A DNA stretch of 64,000 bases. It comes from Atherinomorus stipes (Eukaryota > Chordata > Actinopteri > Atheriniformes > Atherinidae). Under the pieces are notes generated by a model. The model was given only the letters and a program-made list of their open reading frames with translations, ran no database searches and was not told where the DNA came from. The position numbers and the translations under genes were made by a program. The DNA lies in NCBI GenBank assembly GCA_023101725.1, contig JALJCO010001415.1:1-64000 (forward strand). The letters run 5' to 3'. Each line of letters starts with the position of its first letter. The stretch's first letter is position 1. Positions 1 through 38,353 of this stretch are shown here, piece after piece.

Positions 1-3000
1 ATCCTCAGTCCACGTTCTGATCCTCACAGTCCACACTCTGATCCTCACAGTCCACATTCTGATCCTCACAGTCCACGTTCTGATCCTCACAGTCCACATT
101 CTGATCCTCACAGTCCACATTCTGATCCTCACAGTCCACATTCTGATCCTCACAGTCCACATTCTGATCCTCACAGTCCACATTCTGATCCTCACAGTCC
201 AAATACAACAATCGTTCTGATCCTCACAGTCCACGTTCTAATCCTCACAGTCCACATTCTGATCCTCACAGTCCACGTTCTGATCCTCACAGTCCACATT
301 CTGATCCTCACAGTCCACGTTCTGATCCTCACAGTCCACATTCTGATCCTCACAGTCCACGTTCTGATCCTCACAGTCCACATCTCTGATCCTCACAGTC
401 CACATTCTGATCCTCACAGTCCACATTCTGATCCTCAGTCCACGTTCTGATCCTCAGTCCACGTTCTAATCCTCACAGTCCACATTCTGATCCTCACAGT
501 CCACATTCTGATCCTCAGTCCACATTCTGATCCTCACAGTCCACGTTCTGATCCTCACAGTCCACGTTCTGATCCTCACAGTCCACGTTCTAATCCTCAC
601 AGTCCACATTCTGATCCTCACAGTCCACGTTCTAATCCTCACAGTCCACGTTCTAATCCTCACAGTCCACATTCTGATCCTCAGTCCACATTCTGATCCT
701 CAGTCCACGTTCTGATCCTCACAGTCCACATTCTGATCCTCACAGTCCACATTCTGATCCCTCAGTCCACATTCTGATCCCCAGTCCACATTCTGATCCT
801 CAGTCCACATTCTAATCCTCACAGTCCACGTTCTAATCCTCACAGTCCACGTTCTAATCCTCACAGTCCACAATCTGATCCCCCCACAATCTGATCCTCA
901 CAGTCCACAATCTGATCCTCACAGTCCACATTCTGATCCTCACAGTCCACGTTCTAAACCTCACAGTCCATTGTTCTAATCCTCACAGTCCACGTTCTAA
1001 TCCTCACAGTCCACGTTCTGATCCTCACAGTCCACATTCTGATCCTCACAGTCCACGTTCTGATCCTCACAGTCCACATTCTGATCCTCACAGTCCACGT
1101 TCTGATCCTCACAGTCCACATTCTGATCCTCACAGTCCACGTTCTAATCCTCACAGTCCACGTTCTGATCCTCACAGTCCACGTTCTAATCCTCACAGTC
1201 CACGTTCTAATCCTCACAGTCCACGTTCTAATCCTCACAGTCCACGTTCTAAACCTCACAGTCCACGTTCTAATCCTCACAGTCCACGTTCTAATCCTCA
1301 CAGTCCACGTTCTAAACCTCACAGTCCACGTTCTAATCCCTCACAGTCCACGTTCTAATCCTCACAGTCCACGTTCTGATCCTCACAGTCCACATTCTGA
1401 TCCTCACAGTCCACGTTCTGATCCTCACAGTCCACATTCTGATCCTCACAGTCCACGTTCTGATCCTCACAGTCCACATTCTGATCCTCACAGTCCACGT
1501 TCTGATCCTCACAGTCCACGTTCTGATCCTCACAGTCCACGTTCTGATCCTCACAGTCCACGTTCTGATCCTCACAGTCCACGTTCTGATCCTCACAGTC
1601 CACGTTCTAATCCTCACAGTCCACGTTCTGATCCTCACAGTCCACGTTCTGATCCTCACAGTCCACATTCTGATCCTCACAGTCCACATTCTGATCCTCA
1701 CAGTCCACGTTCAGATCCTCACAGTCCACGTTCTGATCCTCACAGTCCACGTTCTGATCCTCACAGTCCACGTTCTGATCCTCACAGTCCACGTTCTGAT
1801 CCTCACAGTCCACATTCTGATCCTCACAGTCCACATTCTGATCCTCACAGTCCACGTTCTAATCCTCACAGTCCACATTCTGATCCTCACAGTCCAGTTC
1901 ATCCTCACAGTCCACATTCTGATCCTCACAGTCCACATTCTGATCCTCACAGTCCACATTCTGATCCTCACAGTCCACATTCTGATCCTCAGTCCACGTT
2001 CTGATCCTCACAGTCCACGTTCTGATCCTCACAGTCCACATTCTGATCCTCACAGTCCACATTCTGATCCTCACAGTCCACGTTCTGATCCTCACAGTCC
2101 ACGTCCCAGTCCACGTTCTGATCCTCACAGTCCACGTTCTGATCCTCACAGTCCACATTCTGATCCTCACAGTCCACGTTCTAATCCTCACAGTCCACGT
2201 TCTGATCCTCACAGTCCACATTCTGATCCTCAGTCCACGTTCTGATCCTCAGTCCACGTTCTGATCCTCACAGTCCACATTCTGATCCTCACAGTCCACG
2301 TTCTGATCCTCACAGTCCACATTCTGATCCTCACAGTCCACTGATCCTCACAGTCCACATTCTGATCCTCACAGTCCACATTCTGATCCTCACAGTCCAC
2401 ATTCTGATCCTCACAGTCCACATCCTCACAGTCCACATTCTGATCCTCACAGTCCACATTCTGATCCTCACAGTCCACATCCTCACAGTCCACATTCTGA
2501 TCCTCACAGTCCACATTCTGATCCTCACAGTCCACATTCTGATCCTCACAGTCCACGTTCTGATCCTCACAGTCCACATTCTGATCCTCACAGTCCACAT
2601 TCTGATCCTCACAGTCCACATTCTGATCCTCACAGTCCACGTTCTGATCCTCACAGTCCCGTTCTGATCCTCACAGTCCACATTCTGATCCTCACAGTCC
2701 ACATTCTGATCCTCACAGTCCACATTCTGATCCTCAGTCCACGTTCTAATCCTCACAGTCCACATTCTGATCCTCACAGTCCACATTCTGATCCTCACAG
2801 TCCACGTTCTGATCCTCACAGTCCACATTCTGATCCTCACAGTCCCACATCCTCACAGTCCACGTTCTGATCCTCACAGTCCACATTCTGATCCTCACAG
2901 TCCACGTTCTGATCCTCACAGTCCACGTTCTGATCCTCCAGTCCACGTTCTGATCCTCACAGTCCACGTTCTAATCCTCACAGTCCACGTTCTGATCCTC

Positions 3001-5140
3001 CAGTCCACGTTCTGATCCTCACAGTCCACATTCTGATCCTCACAGTCCACGTTCTGATCCTCACAGTCCACGTTCTGATCCTCACAGTCCACGTTCTGAT
3101 CCTCACAGTCCACGTTCTGATCCTCACAGTCCACATTCTGATCCTCACAGTCCACATTCTGATCCTCACAGTCCACGTTCTGATCCTCACAGTCCACATT
3201 CTGATCCTCACAGTCCACGTTCTAATCCTCACAGTCCACGTTCTGATCCTCACAGTCCACATTCTGATCCTCAGTCCACGTTCTGATCCTCACAGTCCAC
3301 GTTCTGATCCTCACAGTCCACGTTCTGATCCTCACAGTCCACATTCTGATCCTCACAGTCCACATTCTGATCCTCACAGTCCACGTTCTGATCCTCACAG
3401 TCCACGTTCTGATCCTCACAGTCCACATTCTGATCCTCACAGTCCACGTTCTGATCCTCACAGTCCACATTCTGATCCTCACAGTCCACATTCTGATCCT
3501 CAGTCCACGTTCTGATCCTCAGTCTACGTTCTGATCCTCACAGTCCACGTTCTAAACCTCACAGTCCACATTCTGATCCTCACAGTCCACGTTCTAATCC
3601 TCACAGTCCACATTCTGATCCTCACAGTCCACGTTCTGATCCTCACAGTCCACGTTCTAATCCTCACAGTCCACATTCTGATCCTCACAGTCCACGTTCT
3701 GATCCTCACAGTCCACGTTCTAATCCTCACAGTCCACATTCTGATCTTCAGTCCACGTTCTGATCCTCAGTCTACGTTCTGATCCTCACAGTCCACGTTC
3801 TAATCCTCACAGTCCACGTTCTAAACCTCACAGTCCACATTCTGATCCTCACAGTCCACGTTCTAATCCTCACAGTCCACATTCTGATCCTCACAGTCCA
3901 CATTCTGATCCTCACAGTCCACATTCTGATCCTCACAGTCCACGTTCTAATCCTCACAGTCCACATTCTGATCCTCACAGTCCACGTTCTGATCCTCACA
4001 GTCCACGTTCTGATCCTCACAGTCCACGTTCTAATCCTCACAGTCCACATTCTGATCCTCACAGTCCACGTTCTGATCCTCACAGTCCACGTTCTGATCC
4101 TCACAGTCCACGTTCTGATCCTCACAGTCCACGTTCTAATCCTCACAGTCCACATTCTGATCCTCACAGTCCACGTTCTGATCCTCACAGTCCACGTTCT
4201 AAACCTCACAGTCCACGTTCTGATCCTCACAGTCCACATTCTGATCCTCACAGTCCACGTTCTGATCCTCACAGTCCACATTCTAATCCTCACAGTCCAC
4301 GTTCTGATCCTCACAGTCCACGTTCTAATCCTCACAGTCCACATTCTGATCCTCACAGTCCACATTCTGATCCTCACAGTCCACGTTCTGATCCTCACAG
4401 TCCACGTTCTAATCCTCACAGTCCACGTTCTGATCCTCACAGTCCACATTCTGATCCTCACAGTCCACATTCTGATCCTCACAGTCCACGTTCTGATCCT
4501 CACAGTCCACATTCTGATCCTCACAGTCCACGTTCTGATCCTCACAGTCCACGTTCTGATCCTCAGTCCACGTTCTAATCCTCACAGTCCACGTTCTGAT
4601 CCTCACAGTCCACGTTCTGATCCTCACAGTCCACGTTCTGATCCTCACAGTCCACATTCTGATCCTCACAGTCCACGTTCTAATCCTCACAGTCCACATT
4701 CTGATCCTCAGTCCACGTTCTAATCCTCACAGTCCACGTTCTGATCCTCACAGTCCACGTTCTAATCCTCACAGTCCACATTCTGATCCTCACAGTCCAC
4801 ATTCTGATCCTCACAGTCCACATTCTGATCCTCACAGTCCACATTCTGATCCTCAGTCCACGTTCTAATCCTCACAGTCCACGTTCTGATCCTCACAGTC
4901 CACATTCTGATCCTCACAGTCCACGTTCTGATCCTCACAGTCCACATTCTGATCCTCACAGTCCACATTCTGATCCTCACAGTCCACGTTCTGATCCTCA
5001 CAGTCCACATTCTGATCCTCAGTCCACGTTCTAATCCTCACAGTCCATGTTCTGATCCTCACAGTCCACATTCTGATCCTCACAGTCCACGTTCTGATCC
5101 TCACAGTCCACCTTCTAATCCTCACAGTCCACATTCTGAT
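1..5140. repeat. 21-bp minisatellite filling an abca1 intron
   Basis: About 240 head-to-tail copies of a 21-bp unit (CACAGTCCACRTTCTRATCCT) run from the left edge to about 5140, so the true array is longer than the window shows. The two R positions vary between copies. Many copies have lost one CA and are 19 bp long; a few are shortened further. Because 21 is a multiple of three, long open frames appear in several frames on the minus strand, but they have no start context, splice sites or sequence complexity and are not genes. The array ends about 65 bp before the splice acceptor of the first abca1 exon in the window, so it is intronic. Confidence 0.97.
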
Positions 5141-5204
5141 CCAGTGGAGGTCTGTGGACCGTATTGGTATTCTGCAGTAGAACCTGACCCTGGTTCTGTT
5201 TCAG

Positions 5205-28702
<23,498 letters not shown>

Positions 28703-29417
28703 CCTGTGCGACATCGTTGGCCTGGACTCATCCTGCAGCGGAGAGGACAGCCCTTCCTCACCTGCTGCGATGTCGCACTGATCTGAACGAGGTGGTGGGT
28801 GGAGCCACCTGCTGCCAGTCAATGCAAGTGATTTCCTGTAGAGGCGGCGAGGGTCTCGCAGACCTCCAAGTTAAAAACTTGACTGTTGTCGGAGCTCCTG
28901 GTAATTGAAGCTGAACGAAGACTAGCGTCGGCTGTTCACAGCAGCGATGAAGAATCCTAATCACTCCAAACGGCCAAGGGCTCGACTGCAAATCACCCAT
29001 TCTGGATCCGTTCTGTTGGACTTATTTATATTTGTAGCTGCAGCACAAACCTGTAACTTTTTATTTTTTTTGGGGGGGGGGGGGGGGTCCATGATGTTTT
29101 CTGTAGTGTTTAACAACCAATCAGAGTGCTTGACACAAAGTTGTGATTGATTTTATAGTTGTTTTTTATGAAAAGATGATAAAGGAGCAGATCTGTTAGT
29201 CTGGGTGTGAAACAGTCAAATACCTCATCGGCTCCTGCACACTACAGTATTGCTCAATCAGGTCACTGGTCGATCGCATCATTGATCAGTGGTCGTCCTC
29301 TGCAGCACTTTAAGTGTTCGAGCATCAGTTTGTTTGCACTGAATCAACCTTCTGATCATCTTCTTTGTTGTGCTGCTGATGGAAGTAAAGCTGTTACAGC
29401 CCAACAAGCAGAATAAA
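28703..29417 (+). other. abca1: abca1 3' UTR with candidate poly(A) signal
   Basis: The sequence after the stop carries no other gene. The first AATAAA is at 29412-29417, about 710 bp downstream, followed by a TG- and T-containing region and a CA microsatellite (29449-29470). A T8 run followed by G16 (29064-29087) interrupts the UTR. The use of this poly(A) site is inferred from position only. Confidence 0.55.
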
Positions 29418-29419
29418 CA

Positions 29420-32262
29420 AACAAAATCTGTCTCTGAATGCTCCTTAACACACACACACACACACACACAGATGTATGACTGCATCATTATGATTCACTG
29501 AACAGCTGACTGAGCTCCTGAAACCAGGAAGTGTCTCATTTTCTTTTTCCTGCCTTAAACATGCGTAAAGGTTAAATATTTCCAGAGCTAACATTTTAAA
29601 CTAAAGTCCAGTTTAACAAACATGTCAGTTGAAAGTTAATGTTGGAACAAAAAAACTGTGCATGTAAGCAACCCAGGTTAACCCGATGTGTTAAAATAAG
29701 TAAAGCTCCCAAAAGTCCTCAAATTTAACAAAAATGGTGGCAAATGTTTATTTTTGCCTCCATAAAGATATTAAAATTTAACGTTATCCATAAGTTTAAC
29801 ACCTCTGAGTGGCAGCAAAGAGATGAAATAGTTACAGAACAGGCTGAATACAAACAGTGAAATACATACAATATGATGCAAGCAGATAACGGGAAACACA
29901 TCTTCACTGTCGTTCTTTCTTCATTGCAAGAAAATGTATCAAAATGGAAAAAAAAAAAAAAAAAGATCAGAACTGAGGTTTGGATCAGACTTTTCTGGTG
30001 GTTTGTTCCAAATACCACAAGCTGAAAAACTGGAAGTTTTAACTCAGAATGGAGAGCAAATTAGACCGAGATGATCTTGGAAGTCTCGGTGGCTCATATG
30101 GCGTCGGTATATCAGACAGTTCTGGTTCAAAATATCTTTTTGAGCTTTGTACACCAGCAGCAACATTTTACAGGAAATTAGTGTAAAGTTGTGAGAAGCA
30201 GAGTGGCACGTTCCTCTGGTTTGGTTCTTGTGAGGACACAAGCAGCATTCTGTGTTAGTTTCAGTTGTTTTAGGTGTTTTCTTGGAAACCTGTAAAAACT
30301 CCATGAGAGTCCAGACCACTGAAAACAGATGAAGTTCATACCAGTTATGTCTCAGTCCTGGAGAAGGATCACACCTCTGAGCTCTAAGATAAATCCCCGT
30401 TAATAAACCCAAAATCCCAGAAGCTCAGCCAAGAACCAAAGAAAGGGTCATAAAAGTAGGGCTGGACGATATAGAAAAAAAGATTGATTAAAAAATATTC
30501 TATATCGATCGATAATATTTATCAAAAAACAAAAAAAAAAGCTATTATCAAATTAAAAGCTATTTTAGGAATTTTTAGCTATTTAAGCTTTTGCTGAATG
30601 ACCTACTTATAATAAAGATCACACTAAAGCTGTTTTCAGACCTGCATTGTGGAACATGAGCGGTAAAGTCCATCCGCTCTTTAAACAGACTCGTCTTTTC
30701 AAACATGTCTCTTCCGTGCAGACTTATCACATCCTGGGCGCTTTCAGACATCAGGAAATGTGGAAAAGTCGGCACAGCCTCACTCTATCTCAACTCTGTC
30801 CGGAACATTTTCTTGTGCATTCAGCCAAAAAAGATGTGCCACATCATTTCCACTCTTGTGACACGGAGACCAGCCGGTACATGTCCGCTACATCTCCGAG
30901 GTAAAAGACCGGTACGCATGTCTGAATGCAGCGTTATACAGGACAGAGTCCGCAATGTTACCGCTTTCCAGTGCAAGTCTGAAAGGGGCATAACACTGAA
31001 TCCCAATTCAGCCTTTGCCTGGGTCTGCGTTTGGCAGGAGTGACTGTATCGTGTTATCCGATAGGCTACAGTGGAAAACTGTGTTTCTATATTGAACTTT
31101 TGACCCTCTTTTTTCTATTGAAAAAAACCTCTATCGATCGATATATCAATATTGAGTTATCGTCCAGCTCTACATGAGAGCAGCAGCTGCTCCAGGTGAA
31201 TTTATGAACATCAATTCTGATACTTCTGTAATTGCACGTCTCATTTTCTGTTCATACTAAGATTTTACACACAGCATGCATGCCAATCTGTAGTGAAGAG
31301 ACTTCAGATATTTTGGGTATGCAGTTTTGGACAGGAGGCAGAACAAAGATTAGACACTAACCTTCACAGGGCTGAACAGCCTGTTCACCTCTGAAAAGAA
31401 AGAAAGTCTTAGAAAAATCTGCATGTTCTAGAACCTGAAGATTTGTTAACCAGTGTTCCTGACAAGGAACTCTGTACTGGTGTGTGTGCGCCCTCTGGAG
31501 GTTTCCTCTGAATCTGCTGCTTCAGCTGAGAATGTTTTAGCTCAAATGTTACAAATCCAGTCCTTTCCTCAACTGCTTAAATCAGGGGTTCACACTTTTG
31601 GGGTAGGGCTATACATACCTGCAAAAACATGAAGCGGAGGGTGTTTCTGCATGCTAATCTGCAGCAGGGTGGCTCTGAGCTGTGACCAGTCCTGACTGGT
31701 CCAGGCCAACATCAGGTGCAGCATCATATTAATAGGTCCGACAGTGGTCTCACCTTCCCTACTGAAGATATGCAATCCCTACATGAATGTTGACATTGAA
31801 ATCAATAGATGCCACTGTAGAGATACAAAACCTGCCATTTGTTCACTTAGTTTTAAGATATGAAATGTGTCAAAACAAGCTTGATTCTGTGTCATGCTGC
31901 AGTTTGAGAGGTTTTGGATTTTTAGTCTAATGCAGGTCATTGCATTGTTTAGTCATACATTCTATATTTGAACTGAATTTCTCAAATGTGATAGAGAAAT
32001 TTCTAAATATCTTAGAAGCATTTTCCAGTACTTATGATCTCAAATTTTACATGTGGTTTTCTTTAAAAGGGACCAAAAGTATCAGCATGTACAGGTTATC
32101 AACATGAAAAGTTTCCGTATCACCCATCCCTACTTTCCTGCAGATTCCACTGCAAAACTTGGCAAATAAATGTCTCAGGTTCAGCTACAAACCACCAGTT
32201 AAGGGTTAAACTTGTGTACACAGGGAGAAGAAAGAAAACTCGTAAAAAGCTTTTTCAGATGC
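29420..32262. other. Intergenic region between abca1 and alpha-tubulin
   Basis: Apart from a CA microsatellite (29449-29470), an A-rich run near 29950 and the hAT-type MITE at 30457-31172, I recognise nothing here. The two flanking genes converge across it. No open frame longer than about 120 codons has coding character. Confidence 0.6.
30457..31172. mobile_element. hAT-type MITE carrying other repeats
   Basis: TAGGGCTGGACGATATAG at the left is inverted as TTATCGTCCAGCTCTA at the right. The flanks CATAAAAG (30449-30456) and CATGAGAG (31173-31180) are a 6/8 match for a hAT duplication. The interior includes blocks shared, inverted, with 12700-12900 and, in direct orientation, with 20915-21035, so this 716-bp element is probably composite. 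Confidence 0.7.
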
Positions 32263-32268
32263 TTTATT
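32263..32268 (-). terminator. Poly(A) signal of alpha-tubulin
   Basis: TTTATT on the plus strand is AATAAA on the minus strand, about 58 nt after the alpha-tubulin stop codon. It is the first such hexamer downstream. Confidence 0.75.
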
Positions 32269-32325
32269 GAATTATTTGGAATGTCGACAACTTTTCCTTA
32301 TTTAACCATCACTTCCTGTTTGACT

Positions 32326-35006
<2,681 letters not shown>

Positions 35007-35104
35007 TTTTTTTCAAGCGACAAAGTTTCACCGACGATTAGGAAATGCAGTTAAATAAATGTTACCTTCCACTAACGGACCTTTTAGGCGTCCTGTGCAA
35101 GAGA

Positions 35105-35225
35105 AACTGACTAACGGTGGAGAGATGACAGCCATATATACTATTTTCTTAGTCCCGCCTCTAACCAGAAACGCCTGAATTCGATTGGTTTACTATTTCA
35201 TAAGCCCTATTTCCATTGGTTGGAA
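35105..35225 (-). promoter_or_regulatory. Alpha-tubulin promoter (TATA, GC and CCAAT boxes)
   Basis: Reading on the minus strand: CCAAT boxes from ATTGG at 35215-35219 and 35184-35188; a GC-box-like GAGGCGGGAC around 35152-35161; and a TATATA box at 35133-35138. Transcription would start near 35105, about 100 nt before the ATG exon. The order and spacing fit a strong TATA promoter. Confidence 0.7.
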
Positions 35226-35329
35226 TCAAGTTCTATTGTTCAATAATGTGGGCTCTTCAAGAAAAGAGCGCCATCAGACAGGAAGTGAAAACGGTCGATA
35301 TTTCATCTTTTACATGTCGACGTGATGTT

Positions 35330-35440
35330 GTTATACACATAGAAATCATATCATATACGTAGACATCCCATTGGACGCTGCTGGCCGCTAGGCTGACGTG
35401 CCTATCGGGCGGCCATCTTGGGTCAGACCACAGGTCAGAC
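35330..35440. repeat. Interspersed repeat with ATACGTAGACATC / GCGGCCATCTTGG
   Basis: CATATACGTAGACATCCCATTGG...GGGCGGCCATCTTGGGTC is related to 43205-43310 and more loosely to the ATAGACTGTATATAA start of the repeat at 63383. Further AT-rich (ATTAAT) sequence follows to 35940 with nothing else to report. Confidence 0.5.
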
Positions 35441-35939
35441 CGCTGCTGTCAGAATGAATGGGAAGCTCCTCAGATCTCATATTAATCACATGTAAGACAA
35501 CTCAAAAATAAAGTAAAATTTCACAATGAGCACTTAGATGACTCTACCATTTCAATAACCAAGACAAACTGGAAAAAAAAACTTTATGTGGATAACATTT
35601 ATTTATTTAGAACCAAAACAATTTAAACTCAAGTGTTCAAACTGGATTCAGAGTTATGGAATCACTTGTCAGCCTTTTTGCAAAGTTCTGACACTGGATT
35701 TTATTTATTTACTTTTTCTTTCCTTTTCCTTATGTCCTTACTCTTTTGTATTACTATGTATTCCGTGTACATTCTTAACAAAGTTTAGAATAAATGAATG
35801 AATGATTAATTAATCAATTCTTAATTAATAGTGAAAATTATTGATAAATATTATTAAATTAACTAATAACTCAATGAATTAATAATCAATGGATTAATTA
35901 ACACATTATGAATTAATTATTAATGAATGTGAATGAATT

Positions 35940-36730
35940 TGTGGCACATGATTTCCATTGCTGAATTTTATTAGTTTTTTTCTATTGATTATATAACTCC
36001 ACCCCATCTCTTTTGATTTATCTTTTATTGTTGTTTTGGCTTCATGATGCTGAGATGGACTCACCTGATTTAAGGGAATGGTACTACTTTACGCCAGTAG
36101 GGGGCAGTGCGCAACCACTGTTGTTATGGTAACCACGCTGTAACTTAAGAAGGGTTTAGAGACGCCAGTTTTAGGCATAACGGATAGACGGTTGCAGAAC
36201 ACAGACCGCTGAAACAGTTTTTCCTGTCATTACAGGTGAGATCCATAAACTGACGCCCATATGTTTCTATTCACGATGTTTTAATGAGTCTGCCGTTGTA
36301 TATGTACACAGTTATTTTGATTTATGTGTCATATAAAGTTAAAGTGAAGATAGCCTCGAGTGTTAGCGTTAGCATGTCAACCCAATGTCGACCACTGCAC
36401 GCTAGCACAGACGAACATTTATCTGTCTGATTACAATCTTATTGTCATTTTTGCCAATGTTATCTTTTACTATTATTAGTGGTTCGACTAAAGCTGTAAT
36501 AATTATCGACAGTTAACTGAGTTAATATAGATAAACAGTCATTAATTTCTGTAATTGAACATTGTTGTCATGGTAACACAGAGACGGCAGTTAGGCATAA
36601 CGGATAGACTGTTGCAGAATACAGACCGCTGACACAGTTTTTCCTGTCATTACAGTGTGGAAAACCGAATAGATCCATTATGAACCAGAACCATCATCAT
36701 TGTTTTATTTTTGTCTTGGATGGTGTAACA
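35940..36730 (+). repeat. Putative 5' LTR of Ty3/Gypsy element
   Basis: The segment starts TG (TGTGGCACATG) and ends CA (GGTGTAACA). TTTTGGCGAGCTACC follows directly and could include a tRNA primer-binding site beginning TGG. Its part 35975-36050 is repeated without a mismatch at 43129-43204 beyond pol. The rest has no copy at the 3' side, so either the 3' LTR is truncated or the limits given here are wrong. It contains a 65-bp internal duplication. Confidence 0.45.
36171..36655. repeat. 65-bp duplication 420 bp apart in the LTR/leader
   Basis: Copies at 36171-36235 and 36591-36655 (TTAGGCATAACGGATAGAC ... TTTTTCCTGTCATTACAG) differ at three positions. The first is followed by GTGAGA, the second by TGTGGA. 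Confidence 0.85.
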
Positions 36731-36768
36731 TTTTGGCGAGCTACCCAGCCAGGAGAAAGAAGAAGTTT

Positions 36769-36770
36769 TT

Positions 36771-36861
<91 letters not shown>
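36769..36861. repeat. CTTT microsatellite in retroelement leader
   Basis: About 23 uninterrupted CTTT units lie between the putative primer-binding site and the gag start codon. Confidence 0.95.
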
Positions 36862-36864
<3 letters not shown>

Positions 36865-36907
36865 TGTGAGAAGAACCTAAAGAAACAAAGTGAAGCAAAG
36901 CATCAAG

Positions 36908-38353
36908 ATGGAGCAAATACAAGATGAAATCAGTGCAGCGCTTTGGACTTTCGGGAAACCAGAGCTCATCGATGCATGTCAGCATCTCAAGTGCAGTGAG
37001 CCGTCAGGAGAGGGTTTCGGAGGACAGTCCCGTCGGACCCTGATTCGGCTAGCGGAGGACACTATTGATGAGATTGAAGGAAGTGAGGGTTCTGAAGTGT
37101 TTTATCAGTTTCTGCAAGATTTCAAACTGTTCCTCCAGTCAAAGCAAGAACAGGCTCCAGATGAAGCAGTAACACAATCCACGCCTAGCGAAATGGAGAA
37201 ACTAGGACAAGAGTACTTAAAGCTACAACAGGCTCAAGCGGAGGCACGTCGGACTTTGGAAGAAAAGATGGAGGCTTTGGGGACCCAGTTCAGCACTACA
37301 ACAGTAGTAAAGGAAAGGGGAGGTCAGCCAGCCAGCACCTCTCATGGCTCCAGAAGTGATTCTCAGAAAAGACTTCCGGATTTGGGGCCAAATAGGGGAG
37401 GCCGGTCAGAAAGAAAAACTATCCTTCACCAGTTTGACAACTCAGAAACTGAAATAATTGAGGCGGTGATAAAAGCTGTAAGCCCAGGCCTTCATCTGCG
37501 AGACCCGCTAGAAGTGAAGCGAGACCTCACACTCTCAACAGTAAAAACCATATTAAGAGGACATTACAAAGTTGATTCATCATCAGATCTGCTGCACAGA
37601 CTCATGAACATTTCTCAAGACCCCAAAGAATCTGCTCAGAGCTTTCTTTTCAGGGCAATAGAACTCAGGGAGAAATTACTCTGGAAGTCTGGTGATGAGG
37701 ATGAGGGGGAGCAGTTCAGCCCAGACTTAATTCAGCGTAAGTTCCTCCGTTCACTTGAGACTGGTCTTTTCAGTGAGGCAGTAAAGTTTCAACTGAAGCC
37801 TTACCTCAGCAATCCCAGAGTCAAAGATGAGATTCTGATTAAAAAGATGAATGAGGCGGCCAGCCTTGAGCTAGAACGACAAAATAAGCTCAGGAGGAAC
37901 ACTGCTGTCAAGCCGACCAGAGTAAATGAGATACAGACAGAGCTCCCAGCCAATAATACCCAATTACCCCTTCATAATGAAATAGAAGCAAATGATGAAA
38001 CACAGACAAAAGTAGGTGGGACAGGATGTACGAAGAAAAAACAAGAAAAGAGTAAAGGACCAGATCCAGAGACTGTGAAACTTATTGCAGAACTCAGGGC
38101 AGATGTTCTTGAAGTTAAGAAAATGTTCCATGAGACAGTAGAAACAACAAAGTCAAGACCAAGCACCAACACCCGACCATCACCAGCTGCAAGAGGGGTT
38201 ACAGGATGTCTGCAATACAGAGAAGCTCAAGCAGGAGATACATGCAGACACTGCTACCGTTGTGGACAGGAGGGCCACCTCTCCCGTGGCTGCCGGCAGG
38301 GAAGGTTCACACAGGGAAACGGGAGGGGGTTACTGGACCAGGACCTACAGTAA
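36908..38353 (+). CDS. Gag-like protein of Ty3/Gypsy element
   Basis: An intact frame of 481 residues starts at the ATG at 36908 (MEQIQDEISAALW). It has an acidic N-terminal domain, a coiled-coil-prone Gln/Glu segment near residues 95-120, a capsid-like helical middle, and a C-terminal zinc knuckle CYRCGQEGHLSRGC (CX2CX4HX4C) at about 38251-38292. This layout matches structural Gag proteins that package element RNA. The stop TAA is at 38351. The protease frame overlaps its 3' end in another frame, so pol was probably expressed by frameshifting. An intact gag beside a broken pol could be chance or selection; it cannot be told here. Confidence 0.85.
   Translation: MEQIQDEISAALWTFGKPELIDACQHLKCSEPSGEGFGGQSRRTLIRLAEDTIDEIEGSEGSEVFYQFLQDFKLFLQSKQEQAPDEAVTQSTPSEMEKLGQEYLKLQQAQAEARRTLEEKMEALGTQFSTTTVVKERGGQPASTSHGSRSDSQKRLPDLGPNRGGRSERKTILHQFDNSETEIIEAVIKAVSPGLHLRDPLEVKRDLTLSTVKTILRGHYKVDSSSDLLHRLMNISQDPKESAQSFLFRAIELREKLLWKSGDEDEGEQFSPDLIQRKFLRSLETGLFSEAVKFQLKPYLSNPRVKDEILIKKMNEAASLELERQNKLRRNTAVKPTRVNEIQTELPANNTQLPLHNEIEANDETQTKVGGTGCTKKKQEKSKGPDPETVKLIAELRADVLEVKKMFHETVETTKSRPSTNTRPSPAARGVTGCLQYREAQAGDTCRHCYRCGQEGHLSRGCRQGRFTQGNGRGLLDQDLQ

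Noticed and set aside
954..4545. Long minus-strand open frames of repeated WTVRIR or VDCEDQN words
   Set aside because: They are translations of the 21-bp minisatellite, open only because the period is a multiple of three.
1..5140. CRISPR array
   Set aside because: The units are contiguous with no unique spacers, and the genome is animal.
36680..36985. Open frames of Phe-Leu-Ser or Lys-Glu-Arg repeats
   Set aside because: They are produced by the CTTT microsatellite.
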